A stretch of DNA of 64,000 nt from Rhodospirillaceae bacterium (GCA_020638575.1 JACKIH010000003.1:1717501-1781500); one strand, 5' to 3'; positions 8,408-17,314 are shown, numbered from the stretch's first letter. Program-made: numbers and translations. Notes: generated by a model from the letters alone, not told the origin.

Positions 8408-9133
8408 CTACTTCGCCGTCGACGGAATGGCGCCAGTGCGGCGCACCGGCGGGATCACCGCTTCCGCATCGCCTACGCCCAGTTCGCCAACCTGCTTGCC
8501 GTAGGTTTTGAAGCGCGCCAGCACGCGGGTCATCTCCGCGTCGTCCAGCAGCACCGGCGTGCCGGCCTGGCGGGCCAGCCAGTATTGCCGGGCCAGCGTC
8601 TCCACCTCCACCGCCAGCCACATGGCCTTCTTCAAGGTGGGCGCGAAACAGATCATGCCGTGGTTGGCGAGCAGGCAGGCGGTGCGCCCGCGCAGGGCCG
8701 CCAGCATGTGGGCCGACAGCTCCTGGGTGCCGAAGGTGGCGTAGTCGGCACAGCGGATGTCGGTACCGCCGCCGACGCCGATCATATAGTGGAAGGGCGG
8801 AATGCCTTCGCGCAGGCACGACAGCGCGGTGCAGTAGGTGGCATGGGTGTGCACCACGGCACCGGCTTCGGGGTGGGCGCCGTAGATGTCGTGGTGCATG
8901 CGCCATTCGGTCGACGGCAGCCAGTCGCCGTAATAGCCGCCGGCGCCGTCGACGAAGACGATCTGGTCGGGCGTCATCTCCTCATACGGAATGCCCGACG
9001 GCGTGATCAGGCTGCCGCCGGCACAGCGCGCGGAGATGTTGCCCGACGTGCCCTGGTTGATGCCGAGCGCGTTCATCTCGCGGCAGGCATCGATGATCTC
9101 CTGGCGGAGGGCTGGGTCGGTTGGGGCAGGCAT
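8408..9133 (-). CDS. Class II (zinc) aldolase, fuculose-phosphate aldolase-like
   Basis: A 241-residue member of the class II aldolase/adducin family, which cleaves ketose 1-phosphates to dihydroxyacetone phosphate and an aldehyde. The zinc ligands H95, H97 (VVHTHATY) and H158 (ANHGM) and the catalytic-type E76 (STEW) line up with E73/H92/H94/H155 of fuculose-1-phosphate aldolase. GTSGNIS and TPSGIPY form the phosphate site. It is the last gene of a five-gene minus-strand operon after the FGGY kinase, dhaL, dhaK and mtnA-like genes. That context suggests a ketose 1-phosphate made by the isomerase or kinase as substrate. Family members with other roles, such as 4-carbon acid decarboxylases, cannot be fully excluded. 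Confidence 0.83.
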   Translation of the reverse strand: MPAPTDPALRQEIIDACREMNALGINQGTSGNISARCAGGSLITPSGIPYEEMTPDQIVFVDGAGGYYGDWLPSTEWRMHHDIYGAHPEAGAVVHTHATYCTALSCLREGIPPFHYMIGVGGGTDIRCADYATFGTQELSAHMLAALRGRTACLLANHGMICFAPTLKKAMWLAVEVETLARQYWLARQAGTPVLLDDAEMTRVLARFKTYGKQVGELGVGDAEAVIPPVRRTGAIPSTAK

Positions 9134-9166
9134 GGTCTGACCTTTCAGGGGCGCGCGGGCCCGGGC

Positions 9167-10669
9167 TCACGCAGCGCCGGCATGGTGGATCGGCCGGGTG
9201 GCCGGATAGAGCGCCTTATAGCGCCGATAGACCTCGCGATACACCGCATGGGCCGCCGGGTCCGGGTCCACCTGGCGGTCGATCTGGACCATGGCGTCGG
9301 ACGCCGTGGGCAGGTCCGGGTAGTGCCCGGCGGCGGTGGCGGCAATGATGGCGGAGCCCAGCGCCGGGCCTTCCGTGACCTTGGTCAGCACCAGCGGCAG
9401 GCCCGACACGTCGGCGTGGATCTGCAGCCACAGGGGCGAGCGCACCGCGCCGCCGGCGGCGACCACGCGGGTCGGGCCGCAACCGGCCTGGCGCATGGTT
9501 TCGAAGATCAGCTCGGTACCGCAGGCAATGCCTTCCATCACCGCACGGAACAGGTGGCCGCGGCCGTGGCTGAGCGACAGGCCCGCGATCACGCCGCGGC
9601 TCTTGGCATCGGTGTAGGGCGTGCGGTTGCCCTGGAAATGCTCCTGCACCAGCACGCCGTCCGATCCCGGCGGCACCGCAGCGGCCTCGGCATTCAGCGT
9701 GGCGAAGTCGACGCCTTCGCCCAGCAGCCGGCGCAGCCAGGCGATCACCGAGCCGGTGGACGTCTGGCCGCCTTCGATCACGTGCAGGCCCGGCACCACG
9801 GCATCGGCGTAGCTGCCCCAGATGCCGCGGCCGTGCACCTCGGTGGCGGACATGCCGAGCTGCAGGTGCGACGACCCGGTGATCAGCGCCAGGCTGCCCG
9901 GCCGCACCACGCCGAGGCCGATGGTGGCGATGAAGGCATCCGGTCCGCCCTGGGCCACCGGCGTGCCCCGGCGCAGGCCGAGATGGTCGGCCGCCTCCCC
10001 CGTCAGCCGGCCCACCACGTCGGCCAGCGGCAGCACGTCCTTCGGCCACAGGTCGATCAGCTCCGGCATGCCCAGGGCAGCGGCCAGCGACGGCGCGTAG
10101 CCGCCATCGCGCGCGCGGTAGTGCCAGCGGATCGACGCGTTGGTGATCGACGCGGCGAGCCGCCCGGTGAGGCGCAGGTTGAGGTAGTCCTGGTATTCGC
10201 ACACGGCCCAGGCGCGGGCGAACACGTCCGGCTCATGGCGCTTCAGCCATAGCGCCTTGGGCAGCATCCATTCCGCGGATACCGGCCCGGCGCCGCCGCT
10301 GTTGAGCACCAGGGCGGGATCGCCGGTGGCCAGCACCGCTTGGGCTTCCGCAGCCGCGCGCACATCCATCCAGATCAGCGCCGGGCGCAGCGGCCGATGG
10401 TCTTCGCCCAGCAGCACCACGCTGCAGCTCGTGGTGTCCAGCGCCACGGCGTCCACCTGGTCGGGCCGGATCCCGGCCTGGGCGACGGCCGCGCGCACCG
10501 CCTTGCCCAGCGCCTGCCACCAGTCTTCCGGGTTCTGTTCGGCCCAGGCGGGATGGGGGAAGGCGGTGTCGTAGGGGCTGGAGGCGAAGGCGAGCGGTTC
10601 GCCCGTCAGCGAGAACACGCCGGCACGCAGGCTTTCCGTACCGCCGTCGATGCCGATCACCGTACGCAT
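9167..10669 (-). CDS. FGGY-family carbohydrate kinase (ribulokinase-like)
   Basis: A 500-residue FGGY kinase with the two ribonuclease-H-like domains. The N-terminal phosphate loop is GIDGGTESLRAGVF, followed by DTTSCSVVLL and IWMDVRAA, which resemble ribulokinase and D-ribulose kinase groups more than xylulokinase. The C-terminal half has VAQGGPDAF, EGGQTSTGSVIAWL and VAAGGAVRSPLW. FGGY kinases phosphorylate ketoses or polyols, usually on a terminal hydroxyl. It sits 33 bp upstream of the class II aldolase and 82 bp downstream of dhaL, so its product probably feeds that aldolase or the isomerase. The exact substrate (ribulose, erythritol or a deoxy-ketose) is not determinable here. Confidence 0.83.
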   Translation of the reverse strand: MRTVIGIDGGTESLRAGVFSLTGEPLAFASSPYDTAFPHPAWAEQNPEDWWQALGKAVRAAVAQAGIRPDQVDAVALDTTSCSVVLLGEDHRPLRPALIWMDVRAAAEAQAVLATGDPALVLNSGGAGPVSAEWMLPKALWLKRHEPDVFARAWAVCEYQDYLNLRLTGRLAASITNASIRWHYRARDGGYAPSLAAALGMPELIDLWPKDVLPLADVVGRLTGEAADHLGLRRGTPVAQGGPDAFIATIGLGVVRPGSLALITGSSHLQLGMSATEVHGRGIWGSYADAVVPGLHVIEGGQTSTGSVIAWLRRLLGEGVDFATLNAEAAAVPPGSDGVLVQEHFQGNRTPYTDAKSRGVIAGLSLSHGRGHLFRAVMEGIACGTELIFETMRQAGCGPTRVVAAGGAVRSPLWLQIHADVSGLPLVLTKVTEGPALGSAIIAATAAGHYPDLPTASDAMVQIDRQVDPDPAAHAVYREVYRRYKALYPATRPIHHAGAA

Positions 10670-10751
10670 GGTCTCGTCCCTTTCAGGTCGTCTTCTGGTG
10701 GGCGCGGCAGCGCGCTCCGCCGGGAGAGATCCACCAGCGGAGCGGCAGCGC

Positions 10752-11357
10752 TCAAGCCTTCAGCACATCGACGATGCGGCGGAATGCCAGCATGCCGGGA
10801 TCGTCGAGCCCCTGGCTCTTCTCCCCGAAGATGCGCGCCCGGCCCACCTGGGCCGGCTTGTCGCGGAAGGCATCCATGGTCTCGGTGATGGCGCGGTCGG
10901 CCGCTTCCATCAGGGCCGCCGGATCGTCGAGCCCCCGGGTGGCCACTGCACACGCCGCCAAGGGGTCGAGCACGGTCTTCATGCCGACATCGGTCTTGCC
11001 GCGCGCCTTCATGGCCGCCAGCACCTGGTCGAGCAGACCGGATACCTCCGCCCACGGCACCTCGGTCCGCCCGCGCGTCGCCTTGGCCGCCGCCATCAGG
11101 CCGGTGGCCATCAGCGTGCCGAAGCTGGAGGATGCCGCCTTGGTGACCGCCTGGGCGGACTTCAGGAACGCCTGGCCGACATCCTCGGGCAGCTCGTCCA
11201 CCACCTCGTGGATGCCGCGCGAGGCGCGGGTGAGCGTGATGCCCAGATCGCCGTCGCCCAGCTTGCCGTCGGCGCCATTCAGCTCGTCGAAATAGGCGCC
11301 GATGCCGTCTTCCAGCCGGTGGAAGGCTGCCTTCAGGGTTTCCGTCGTCAACCCCAT
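10752..11357 (-). CDS. dhaL: Dihydroxyacetone kinase, ADP/ATP-binding subunit DhaL
   Basis: A 201-residue all-helical nucleotide-binding subunit. The metal-binding aspartates D30, D35 and D37 in NGADGKLGDGDLG fall at the same numbers as in E. coli DhaL, and SSFGTLMATGLMAAAK matches the nucleotide loop. With DhaK it phosphorylates dihydroxyacetone or a related short ketose. Its ATG is 4 bp after the dhaK stop, pointing to translational coupling. No DhaM phosphotransferase gene is present nearby, so ATP may be the direct donor; that is an inference. The island suggests a substrate such as dihydroxyacetone, glyceraldehyde or erythrulose. Confidence 0.88.
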   Translation of the reverse strand: MGLTTETLKAAFHRLEDGIGAYFDELNGADGKLGDGDLGITLTRASRGIHEVVDELPEDVGQAFLKSAQAVTKAASSSFGTLMATGLMAAAKATRGRTEVPWAEVSGLLDQVLAAMKARGKTDVGMKTVLDPLAACAVATRGLDDPAALMEAADRAITETMDAFRDKPAQVGRARIFGEKSQGLDDPGMLAFRRIVDVLKA

Positions 11358-11361
11358 GGCG

Positions 11362-12360
11362 TCAGCCCACCTGCCAGAAGGCGCAGGAGGCGGGAGCCTT
11401 CAGCAGCTCTTCCAGCTCGTCGTCCAGCTTGCACAGGGTGAAGGACACGCCGGCCATCTCCATGGAGGTGGCGTAGCGGCCCACCAGCGGCATCACGATG
11501 GCCGCCCCCGCCGCCTCGATGCGCTGCTTGACGATGCGGAAGAGGATGTAAAGCTCCTCCGGCGGGGTGGCGCCCAGGCTGTTGACCAGGACGGAGACGC
11601 GGTCGCCCTCCGCCAGCGGCTGGTCGGCCAACAGGTTGTCCATCAGCTCGCCGGCGATCTCGTCGGCGGTGCGCAGCTTGCCGCGCCACACGCCGGGCTC
11701 GCCGTGGATGCCCATGCCCATCTCCATCTCGTCCTCGCCGATGGTGAAGGTGGGCTTACCGGCCTGCGGCACCGTGCACGGCGTCAGTGCCGCGCCCATG
11801 GACACACAACTGTCGGCCGCCTTCTGGGCGATGCGGGTCACCTCCTCCAGCGTCTTGCCGGCCTCGGCCGCGGCCCCCGCGATCTTGAAGGCATAGACCA
11901 TGCCGGCCACGCCGCGGCGCTTTTCGCGTTCCGCCCGCGGGGCCGATGCCACGTCGTCGGCCAGCAGCACGGTCGTGGTGGGAATGTCGTCCATCTCCAC
12001 CATGTCGCCGGCCATGTCGAAATTCATCACGTCGCCGCCGTAGTTGCCGTAGAGGCGCAGCACGCCGGCCCCGCCGTTGGCCAGGCGGATGGCGTCGGCC
12101 ATCTGGTCGACCGAGGGCGAGGCGAACACGTCGCCGATGGCGCAGGCATCCAGCAGGCCCTTGCCGACATAGCCGGTGAAGATGGGCAGGTGGCCGGAGC
12201 CGCCGCCCGATACGATGCCGACCTTGCCGGCCACCGGGGCATCGGCCCGCGCCACCACCCGGCCGTCGCCGGCCACCCGGTACATGTCGGGATGGGCGGC
12301 GCACAGGCCCTCCAGCATGTCATCCACGTAGCGGAAGGGATCGTTCAGGATCTTTTTCAT
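11362..12360 (-). CDS. dhaK: Dihydroxyacetone kinase, substrate-binding subunit DhaK
   Basis: A 332-residue DhaK subunit. The covalent substrate histidine is H219 in GMGIHGEPG, with H57 in SGGGSGHLP and D110 in YGNYGGDV completing the active site; these match H218, H56 and D109 of the E. coli enzyme shifted by one. The subunit binds the carbonyl of short ketoses as a hemiaminal. It precedes dhaL with a 4-bp gap and follows the mtnA-like gene by 78 bp. Homologues called L- or D-erythrulose kinases share this sequence family, so a four-carbon ketose is a real alternative to dihydroxyacetone. Confidence 0.9.
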   Translation of the reverse strand: MKKILNDPFRYVDDMLEGLCAAHPDMYRVAGDGRVVARADAPVAGKVGIVSGGGSGHLPIFTGYVGKGLLDACAIGDVFASPSVDQMADAIRLANGGAGVLRLYGNYGGDVMNFDMAGDMVEMDDIPTTTVLLADDVASAPRAEREKRRGVAGMVYAFKIAGAAAEAGKTLEEVTRIAQKAADSCVSMGAALTPCTVPQAGKPTFTIGEDEMEMGMGIHGEPGVWRGKLRTADEIAGELMDNLLADQPLAEGDRVSVLVNSLGATPPEELYILFRIVKQRIEAAGAAIVMPLVGRYATSMEMAGVSFTLCKLDDELEELLKAPASCAFWQVG

Positions 12361-12438
12361 GGCATGGTGCTTTCGCTTTGGTCTTCTGAAGTCTTGGAGG
12401 CAACGGCACCGGGCAAAGCCCGGACCCGCAAAGGACCG

Positions 12439-13536
12439 CTAGGCAGCGCGGTCCGGAAACAGGCAGGCGATGCCGGCGCGCGAGGCGGGGGCGACACCGC
12501 GTTCGGTGATCAGCCCGGTGACCAGGCGGGCGGGCGTGACGTCGAAGGCATAGTTGGCGGCGGGGCTGCCGTCCGGTAGCAGCGACACCGTCTCCACCGT
12601 GCCGGCGTCGGTCAGCCCGCTGATCTTCGCCACCTCGTCGGCCGAGCGCTGCTCGATGGGGATGTCCGCCACGCCGTCCGACAGCGTGAAGTCGATGGTC
12701 GGCGACGGCAAGGCGACATAGAACGGCACGCCCGTGTCGTGGGCTGCCAGCGCCTTCAGGTAGGTGCCGATCTTGTTGCACACGTCGCCGGTGGCGGTGG
12801 TGCGGTCGGACCCGACGATCACCACGTCGACCAGCCCGTGCTGCATCAGGTGGCCGCCGGCATTGTCCACGATCACCGTGTGGGGCACGCCGTGGTTGCC
12901 CAGCTCCCAGGCGGTGAGCGAAGCACCCTGGTTGCGCGGCCGCGTTTCGTCGACCCAGACATGGACCGGCAGCCCCTTGTCGTGGGCCATGTAGAGCGGC
13001 GCGGTGGCGGTGCCCCAGTCCACCGTGGCAAGCCAGCCGGCGTTGCAGTGGGTGAGCACGTTGAGGGGTTCGCCCGCCGGCTTGCGGGCCCGGATCTCCT
13101 CCAGCACTGCCAGGCCGTGGCGGCCGATGGCGGCGTTGATCGCCACGTCTTCCTCCGCGATCTCCGCGGCACGGGCATAGGCGCGGGCCGGCCGATCGGC
13201 GGCAGCGAGAGGGCGAAGACAGGCCATCATTCCATCCAGCGCCCAGCGCAGGTTTACCGCGGTGGGCCGGGTTGCCAGCAGCAGGTCATGGGCGCGCGCC
13301 AACCCCGCATCGCTGGCATCGACGCGGGCCGCCAGAGCCATACCATAGGCGGCGGTGGCCCCAATGAGCGGCGCGCCGCGGACCAGCATGTCACGGATCG
13401 CATGGGCGGTATCGGCGGCCGACAGCAGGCTGACGGTCTCCAGCCGATGCGGCAGCCGCGTCTGGTCGATGATCTCCACCGACCAGCCGTCGCGCGCCAG
13501 CCAAATCGTGCGCATCGGCGTGCCGTTGACCTTCAT
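12439..13536 (-). CDS. mtnA: Aldose-1-phosphate isomerase of the MtnA family
   Basis: A 365-residue member of the family of 5-methylthioribose-1-phosphate isomerase, which turns an aldose 1-phosphate into a ketose 1-phosphate. The catalytic pair is C164 in LTHCNAG and D244 in VGSDRTT, and RGAPLIG (residues 53-59) binds the phosphate. GGGGAG lies four bases before the chosen ATG; the open frame upstream is not conserved. It is the first gene of the operon with dhaK, dhaL, FGGY kinase and class II aldolase. Isomerase plus aldolase is the core of the DHAP shunt that salvages 5-methylthioribose or 5-deoxyribose. No mtnP or mtnK is visible, so the true substrate may differ. Confidence 0.86.
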   Translation of the reverse strand: MKVNGTPMRTIWLARDGWSVEIIDQTRLPHRLETVSLLSAADTAHAIRDMLVRGAPLIGATAAYGMALAARVDASDAGLARAHDLLLATRPTAVNLRWALDGMMACLRPLAAADRPARAYARAAEIAEEDVAINAAIGRHGLAVLEEIRARKPAGEPLNVLTHCNAGWLATVDWGTATAPLYMAHDKGLPVHVWVDETRPRNQGASLTAWELGNHGVPHTVIVDNAGGHLMQHGLVDVVIVGSDRTTATGDVCNKIGTYLKALAAHDTGVPFYVALPSPTIDFTLSDGVADIPIEQRSADEVAKISGLTDAGTVETVSLLPDGSPAANYAFDVTPARLVTGLITERGVAPASRAGIACLFPDRAA

Positions 13537-13637
13537 GGCGCTCCCCTGTTGGCTGGTCTTCTTGAGTCTCTCTGCGGGCAGTATGCCACGGCGCGGGCAC
13601 CCACCGCAGCAAGACCGCCACACCAGACTCGTGCAGC

Positions 13638-15008
13638 ATGACCGCCATCGCCGTCATCGATATCGGCAAGACCAACCAGAAGGTGCTGGCATTCGACGCC
13701 GCCGGCCGCTGCCTGGACATCGAGCGCGCCTTGAACGCGCCCCTGGCCGGCCCCCCCTACCCGCACATGGACGTGGACGGCGTGTGGACCTTCATCTGCG
13801 CGGCCCTGGCGCGGCTCGCCCGTCGCCATACCATCGCCGCCGTGGTCACCACCGGCTACGGCTCCACCGCCGCCCTGGTGGACGAAACCGGGCTGGTGCT
13901 GCCCATCGCCGACTACGAGCACGAACCCCCGGCCGACTTGGTGGCGGACTATGCGGCCCTGGCGCCGCCCTTCGCCGAAGCCTTCGCCCCCACCAACCCC
14001 GGCGGGCTGACCCTGGGCCGCCAGCTCCACTGGCTGAAGCGCGCCTATCCCGACTGTGTGGCGGCGGCCCGCCACCTGCTGCTGCACCCGCAATACTGGG
14101 CGTGGCGGCTGTCCGGCGTGGCGGCGGCAGAGGTGACCTCGCTGGGCGCCCAGACCCATCTGTGGAACCCGCGCGCCGGCATTCCCACCGGCTTCGCGCA
14201 GCGCCAGGGCTGGGCGGACCTGCTGCCCCCCTTGCGCCGGGCATGGGAGGTGCTGGGGCCGGTGACGCCGGCGGTGGCGGCGGCCACCGGGCTGGCCGCC
14301 GATACCCCGGTGCTCTGCGGCATCCACGACAGCAACGCCAACTACCTGCGCTATCTGGCGGGGATGGACGCCTTCGGCACGCTGATGTCCACCGGTACCT
14401 GGCTGATCGCCTTCAGCCGCACCTGCCCGCCGGACGACCTGGCCCCCGAGCGCGACACCAACACCAACACCGATGCATTCGGCCGCCCGGTGGCCTGTGC
14501 GCGCTTCATGCTGGGCCGCGAGTTCGCACTGGCCGGCGGCGGTCACCGACCGCTGACGGCCGCCGACCTGCAAGGCGTGATCGATGCCGGCACGCGCGTG
14601 CTGCCCTCGTTCACCGACAGCGGCGGCCCGGTGCCCGACAGCGGGTTGCGGGGCCGCGTCGTGGGCCATGTCTCCGACGACCCGATCGCGCGCTCGGCCG
14701 CCGCAATGCTGTATGCCGCGCTGACGTCTGTGGAATCGCTGCGGGCGGTGAAAGCGAAAGGTCCCATCGTCATTGATGGCGGCTTCGCCGAAGCGCCCAT
14801 GTATGCCGAACTGATCGCAGCCCTTTGCCCTGGCGACGAGGTGCTGGTCTCCACCCACCCGGAAGGCACCGCCGCCGGGGCAGCGCTGCTGTGGCGGTGG
14901 GGCGAGCGCCCAGCGCCGGTGCCGGCGGTGCGGCGGGTCACGGCTGCGCAAATTCAGGGCCTGGACGCCTATGCGGACACCTGGCGGGTATTGGCGAAGA
15001 CTCCCTGA
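13638..15008 (+). CDS. FGGY-family carbohydrate kinase (rhamnulokinase/fuculokinase-like)
   Basis: A 456-residue FGGY kinase. It begins AVIDIGKTNQKVLAFD, the form of phosphate loop seen in the rhizobial rhamnulose kinase and fuculokinase-like branch. It continues with VVTTGYGSTAA, GIHDSNANYLRYLAG, LMSTGTWLIAFS and a C-terminal GPIVIDGGFAEAPMYAELI. It differs from the two other FGGY kinases in the island and is divergently transcribed from the mtnA-like gene across 101 bp, where promoters for both must lie. The upstream site is poor in Shine-Dalgarno sequence. A 6-deoxyketose or pentulose is a plausible substrate, which would again give a class II aldolase substrate. Confidence 0.8.
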   Translation: MTAIAVIDIGKTNQKVLAFDAAGRCLDIERALNAPLAGPPYPHMDVDGVWTFICAALARLARRHTIAAVVTTGYGSTAALVDETGLVLPIADYEHEPPADLVADYAALAPPFAEAFAPTNPGGLTLGRQLHWLKRAYPDCVAAARHLLLHPQYWAWRLSGVAAAEVTSLGAQTHLWNPRAGIPTGFAQRQGWADLLPPLRRAWEVLGPVTPAVAAATGLAADTPVLCGIHDSNANYLRYLAGMDAFGTLMSTGTWLIAFSRTCPPDDLAPERDTNTNTDAFGRPVACARFMLGREFALAGGGHRPLTAADLQGVIDAGTRVLPSFTDSGGPVPDSGLRGRVVGHVSDDPIARSAAAMLYAALTSVESLRAVKAKGPIVIDGGFAEAPMYAELIAALCPGDEVLVSTHPEGTAAGAALLWRWGERPAPVPAVRRVTAAQIQGLDAYADTWRVLAKTP

Positions 15009-15206
15009 GGTCCACCGCAGACATCGCATCTCCGCCGCCCCACCGGCCGCCGGTGCGGCTTTGCTGTTCGGCGATTGCAGATCACGTGTGTTTCTTTCGT
15101 TATCCGCTCCCTAAGGCGGGGGCACTATGCTAGCTTCCCGCTGTGAGCGCGTCGGCTAGTAACACCTGCGCCTACGTGCTTATGACTTAGAGAGAGGGGA
15201 ACTAAT

Positions 15207-15596
15207 ATGCGTATCGCTGGTGGTATCATTGCCCTTGTTGTCGGGCTGATCCAACTCATCATCTCGGCCACTGCGGCCTTCTTCGTCGATGTGGCGGGCG
15301 ACATTGTCCAGGCTGCAGCGGAATCGAACCAGCAGCAGGTCGAAGCCCAGGAAGCCATGGCTTCTGCGGCGATCTGGGTCTACGTCTCGCTGGCCGTGGG
15401 CCTGCTGACCTTCATCTTCGGCATCCTCGCCATTGCCCAGAAGAAGCCGTCCAACGGCATGGTGATCATCGTCCTCGGCATCGTCGGCGTAGTGATGGCG
15501 ATCCTCGGCGGCGGCGGCATCATCGGCCTGCTGTGGCCGGGCCTGATCGTCCTCGCCGGCGTGTTCGCCTTCATCGGCGCCAAGCAGCCGGCCTGA
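15207..15596 (+). CDS. Small four-helix membrane protein
   Basis: A 129-residue inner-membrane protein of unknown function. Hydrophobic segments lie at about residues 4-26, 54-77, 83-102 and 105-124. A short polar Gln/Glu-rich stretch with QQQVEAQEA lies between the first two. The pattern resembles DUF4064-type proteins, but I do not recognise a catalytic motif. AGAGGGGA precedes the ATG and a good intrinsic terminator follows, so it is a monocistronic gene with its own promoter in the 198-bp space upstream. There is no visible link to the sugar genes on either side. Confidence 0.65.
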   Translation: MRIAGGIIALVVGLIQLIISATAAFFVDVAGDIVQAAAESNQQQVEAQEAMASAAIWVYVSLAVGLLTFIFGILAIAQKKPSNGMVIIVLGIVGVVMAILGGGGIIGLLWPGLIVLAGVFAFIGAKQPA

Positions 15597-15683
15597 GGAT
15601 CGCGGGCGCCGGCAGAACGGATGGCCAAGGTTCACGGACCGTCCGACGCCAGATAGCGCCCCGGAAACAACGTGCAGACAGGG

Positions 15684-15722
15684 GTCCGGCCGGGCGTGCC
15701 AACGTCCGGCCGGATTCTTTTG
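15684..15722 (+). terminator. Intrinsic terminator after the small membrane protein gene
   Basis: Two CCGGCCGG blocks at 15686-15693 and 15706-15713 pair over a 12-base loop and are followed by ATTCTTTTG. This is a standard rho-independent terminator on the plus strand, about 90 bp after the stop codon. Confidence 0.75.
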
Positions 15723-15801
15723 TGCCCCAGCCAACACGCCAGCGGCAGCGATGGCTTACATGGCGAGCGATTCGCCGGCCGCCCGCCGGGACCGGTCAGA
15801 T

Positions 15802-17277
15802 CTACTCCGCCGCATGGAAGACGGGGCTGAGCACCGGGTAGAGCGAGCGGAAGCGCGCCAGCCGCGGCGCCAGGCGCTCGGCCACCGCGGGGTCGGGGTG
15901 GATGGTGCGCGCCACCTTGGGCCGCGTCGCCACCACGTCCGGCGCTTCGCCGGTCGCCGCCATGCGGGCGAGCCGCGCGGCCCCATAGGCCGGCCCCACC
16001 TCGCCGCCGTCGTGGTAGTCCAGGTGCAGGCCGAGCACGCTCGCCAGCATGCGCCCCCAGAAGGCCGAGCGGGCGCCGCCGCCGATCACCGACACCGTTT
16101 CGATCACCGTGCCGGCATCGGTCAGCGCTTCCATGCCGTCGACGAAGGCGAAGGTCACCCCTTCCAGTACCGACAGGGCGAGTGCTGCGCGGTCGGTATC
16201 GGGTGTCAGGCCGTAGAACACACCGGTGGCCAAGGGGTCGTTGTGCGGCGTGCGGTCGCCCATCAGGTAGGGCAGGAACACCGGCACATCCTTCAGGCCG
16301 CGGGCATCCGCCGCCTCCGCCTCGGCCAGCAGCGCCGTCACGCCATCGGCGCCGGTGAGCTTGACCACCCAGTCCAGGCACAAGGCGGCACTCATGATCA
16401 CCGACATCTGGTGCCACATGCCGGGCAGCGCGTGGCAGAAGGCGTGCATGCCGCCGCCGGGGTTGGGCGCGAAGGTGGGCGTGGCGGTGAACAGCACGCC
16501 CGAGGTGCCGATGGACAGGAAGGCGCGGCCCGTCGACACCACGCCGACGCCGACGGCCCCGCAGGCATTGTCGCCGCCGCCGCCGGCCACCGGCGTGCCC
16601 CGCGGCACGCCCCAGCGGTCCGCCACGTCGTCCTTCAGCGTAGCGCTGACTTCGCTGCCTTCCACCAGGCGCGGCATCTGCGCTTCGCTGAGCCCGCAGG
16701 CCGCCAGCAGCTCGCCCGACCATCTGCGGTTGGCGACGTCGAGCCACAGGGTGCCGGCACTGTCGGACATGTCGCTCACCGCCTCGCCCGTCATCTGCAG
16801 GCGCACATAGTCCTTGGGCAGCAGGATGCGCCGGGTCTTGGCGAAGTTCTCCGGCTCGTGTTCGGCCACCCACAGCAGCTTCGGCGCTGTGAAGCCGGGC
16901 ATCGCCTGGTTGCCGGTGATCGGTCGCAGGCCCGGAGCGATGCGTTCCAGTTGCTGGCAGTGCGGGCCCGACCGGCCGTCGTTCCACAAGATGGCCGGGC
17001 GCAACGGCCGTTCGGCCTCGTCCAAAAGGGTGGTGGAATGCTGCTGGCCGCTGAGGCCGGCGCCGCGCACCGCCGCCAGCGCTTGCGGGGAGCGGGCCTT
17101 GATGTCCGCCACCGCCGCTTCGGCACCGCGCCACCAGTCGTCGGGGTTCTGTTCGGCCCATTGTGGGTAGGGGCGGTCGACCTTGAGATGTGCGCTTCCC
17201 TGATCGACCACCTCGCCTGCGTCGTCGACCACCACCGCCTTGACGCCCGAAGTTCCGATATCGATGCCCAGATACAT
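15802..17277 (-). CDS. xylB: Xylulokinase
   Basis: A 491-residue FGGY kinase with clear xylulokinase signatures: LGIDIGTSGVKAVVVD, GAGLSGQQHSTTLLD, ILWNDGRS, TGNQAMPGFTAPKLLWV, LLPKDYVR and MSDSAGTLWLDVANR. It phosphorylates D-xylulose to D-xylulose 5-phosphate for the pentose phosphate pathway. It is the last gene of the large polyol operon, 132 bp after the SorC regulator and beyond a strong hairpin, so it may be expressed at a lower or separately set level. With the zinc dehydrogenase of the same operon, a route from a pentitol such as xylitol or D-arabinitol to xylulose 5-phosphate is plausible. Confidence 0.88.
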   Translation of the reverse strand: MYLGIDIGTSGVKAVVVDDAGEVVDQGSAHLKVDRPYPQWAEQNPDDWWRGAEAAVADIKARSPQALAAVRGAGLSGQQHSTTLLDEAERPLRPAILWNDGRSGPHCQQLERIAPGLRPITGNQAMPGFTAPKLLWVAEHEPENFAKTRRILLPKDYVRLQMTGEAVSDMSDSAGTLWLDVANRRWSGELLAACGLSEAQMPRLVEGSEVSATLKDDVADRWGVPRGTPVAGGGGDNACGAVGVGVVSTGRAFLSIGTSGVLFTATPTFAPNPGGGMHAFCHALPGMWHQMSVIMSAALCLDWVVKLTGADGVTALLAEAEAADARGLKDVPVFLPYLMGDRTPHNDPLATGVFYGLTPDTDRAALALSVLEGVTFAFVDGMEALTDAGTVIETVSVIGGGARSAFWGRMLASVLGLHLDYHDGGEVGPAYGAARLARMAATGEAPDVVATRPKVARTIHPDPAVAERLAPRLARFRSLYPVLSPVFHAAE

Positions 17278-17314
17278 GCTGTTCTCTCTCGGTGTCCGTT
17301 TGAGACTGCCGTGG

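Noticed and set aside
5877..8906. One long minus-strand frame suggesting a fusion with KDPG aldolase
   Set aside because: Only the last 210 codons resemble a protein. The rest is antisense to the GH3 gene and aldolase region, and an ATG with GGAGGAG starts the aldolase at 6509.
15009..15206. Possible extra gene between the FGGY kinase and the small membrane protein
   Set aside because: No start with a ribosome-binding site and no recognisable product. The region reads as a promoter-containing spacer.
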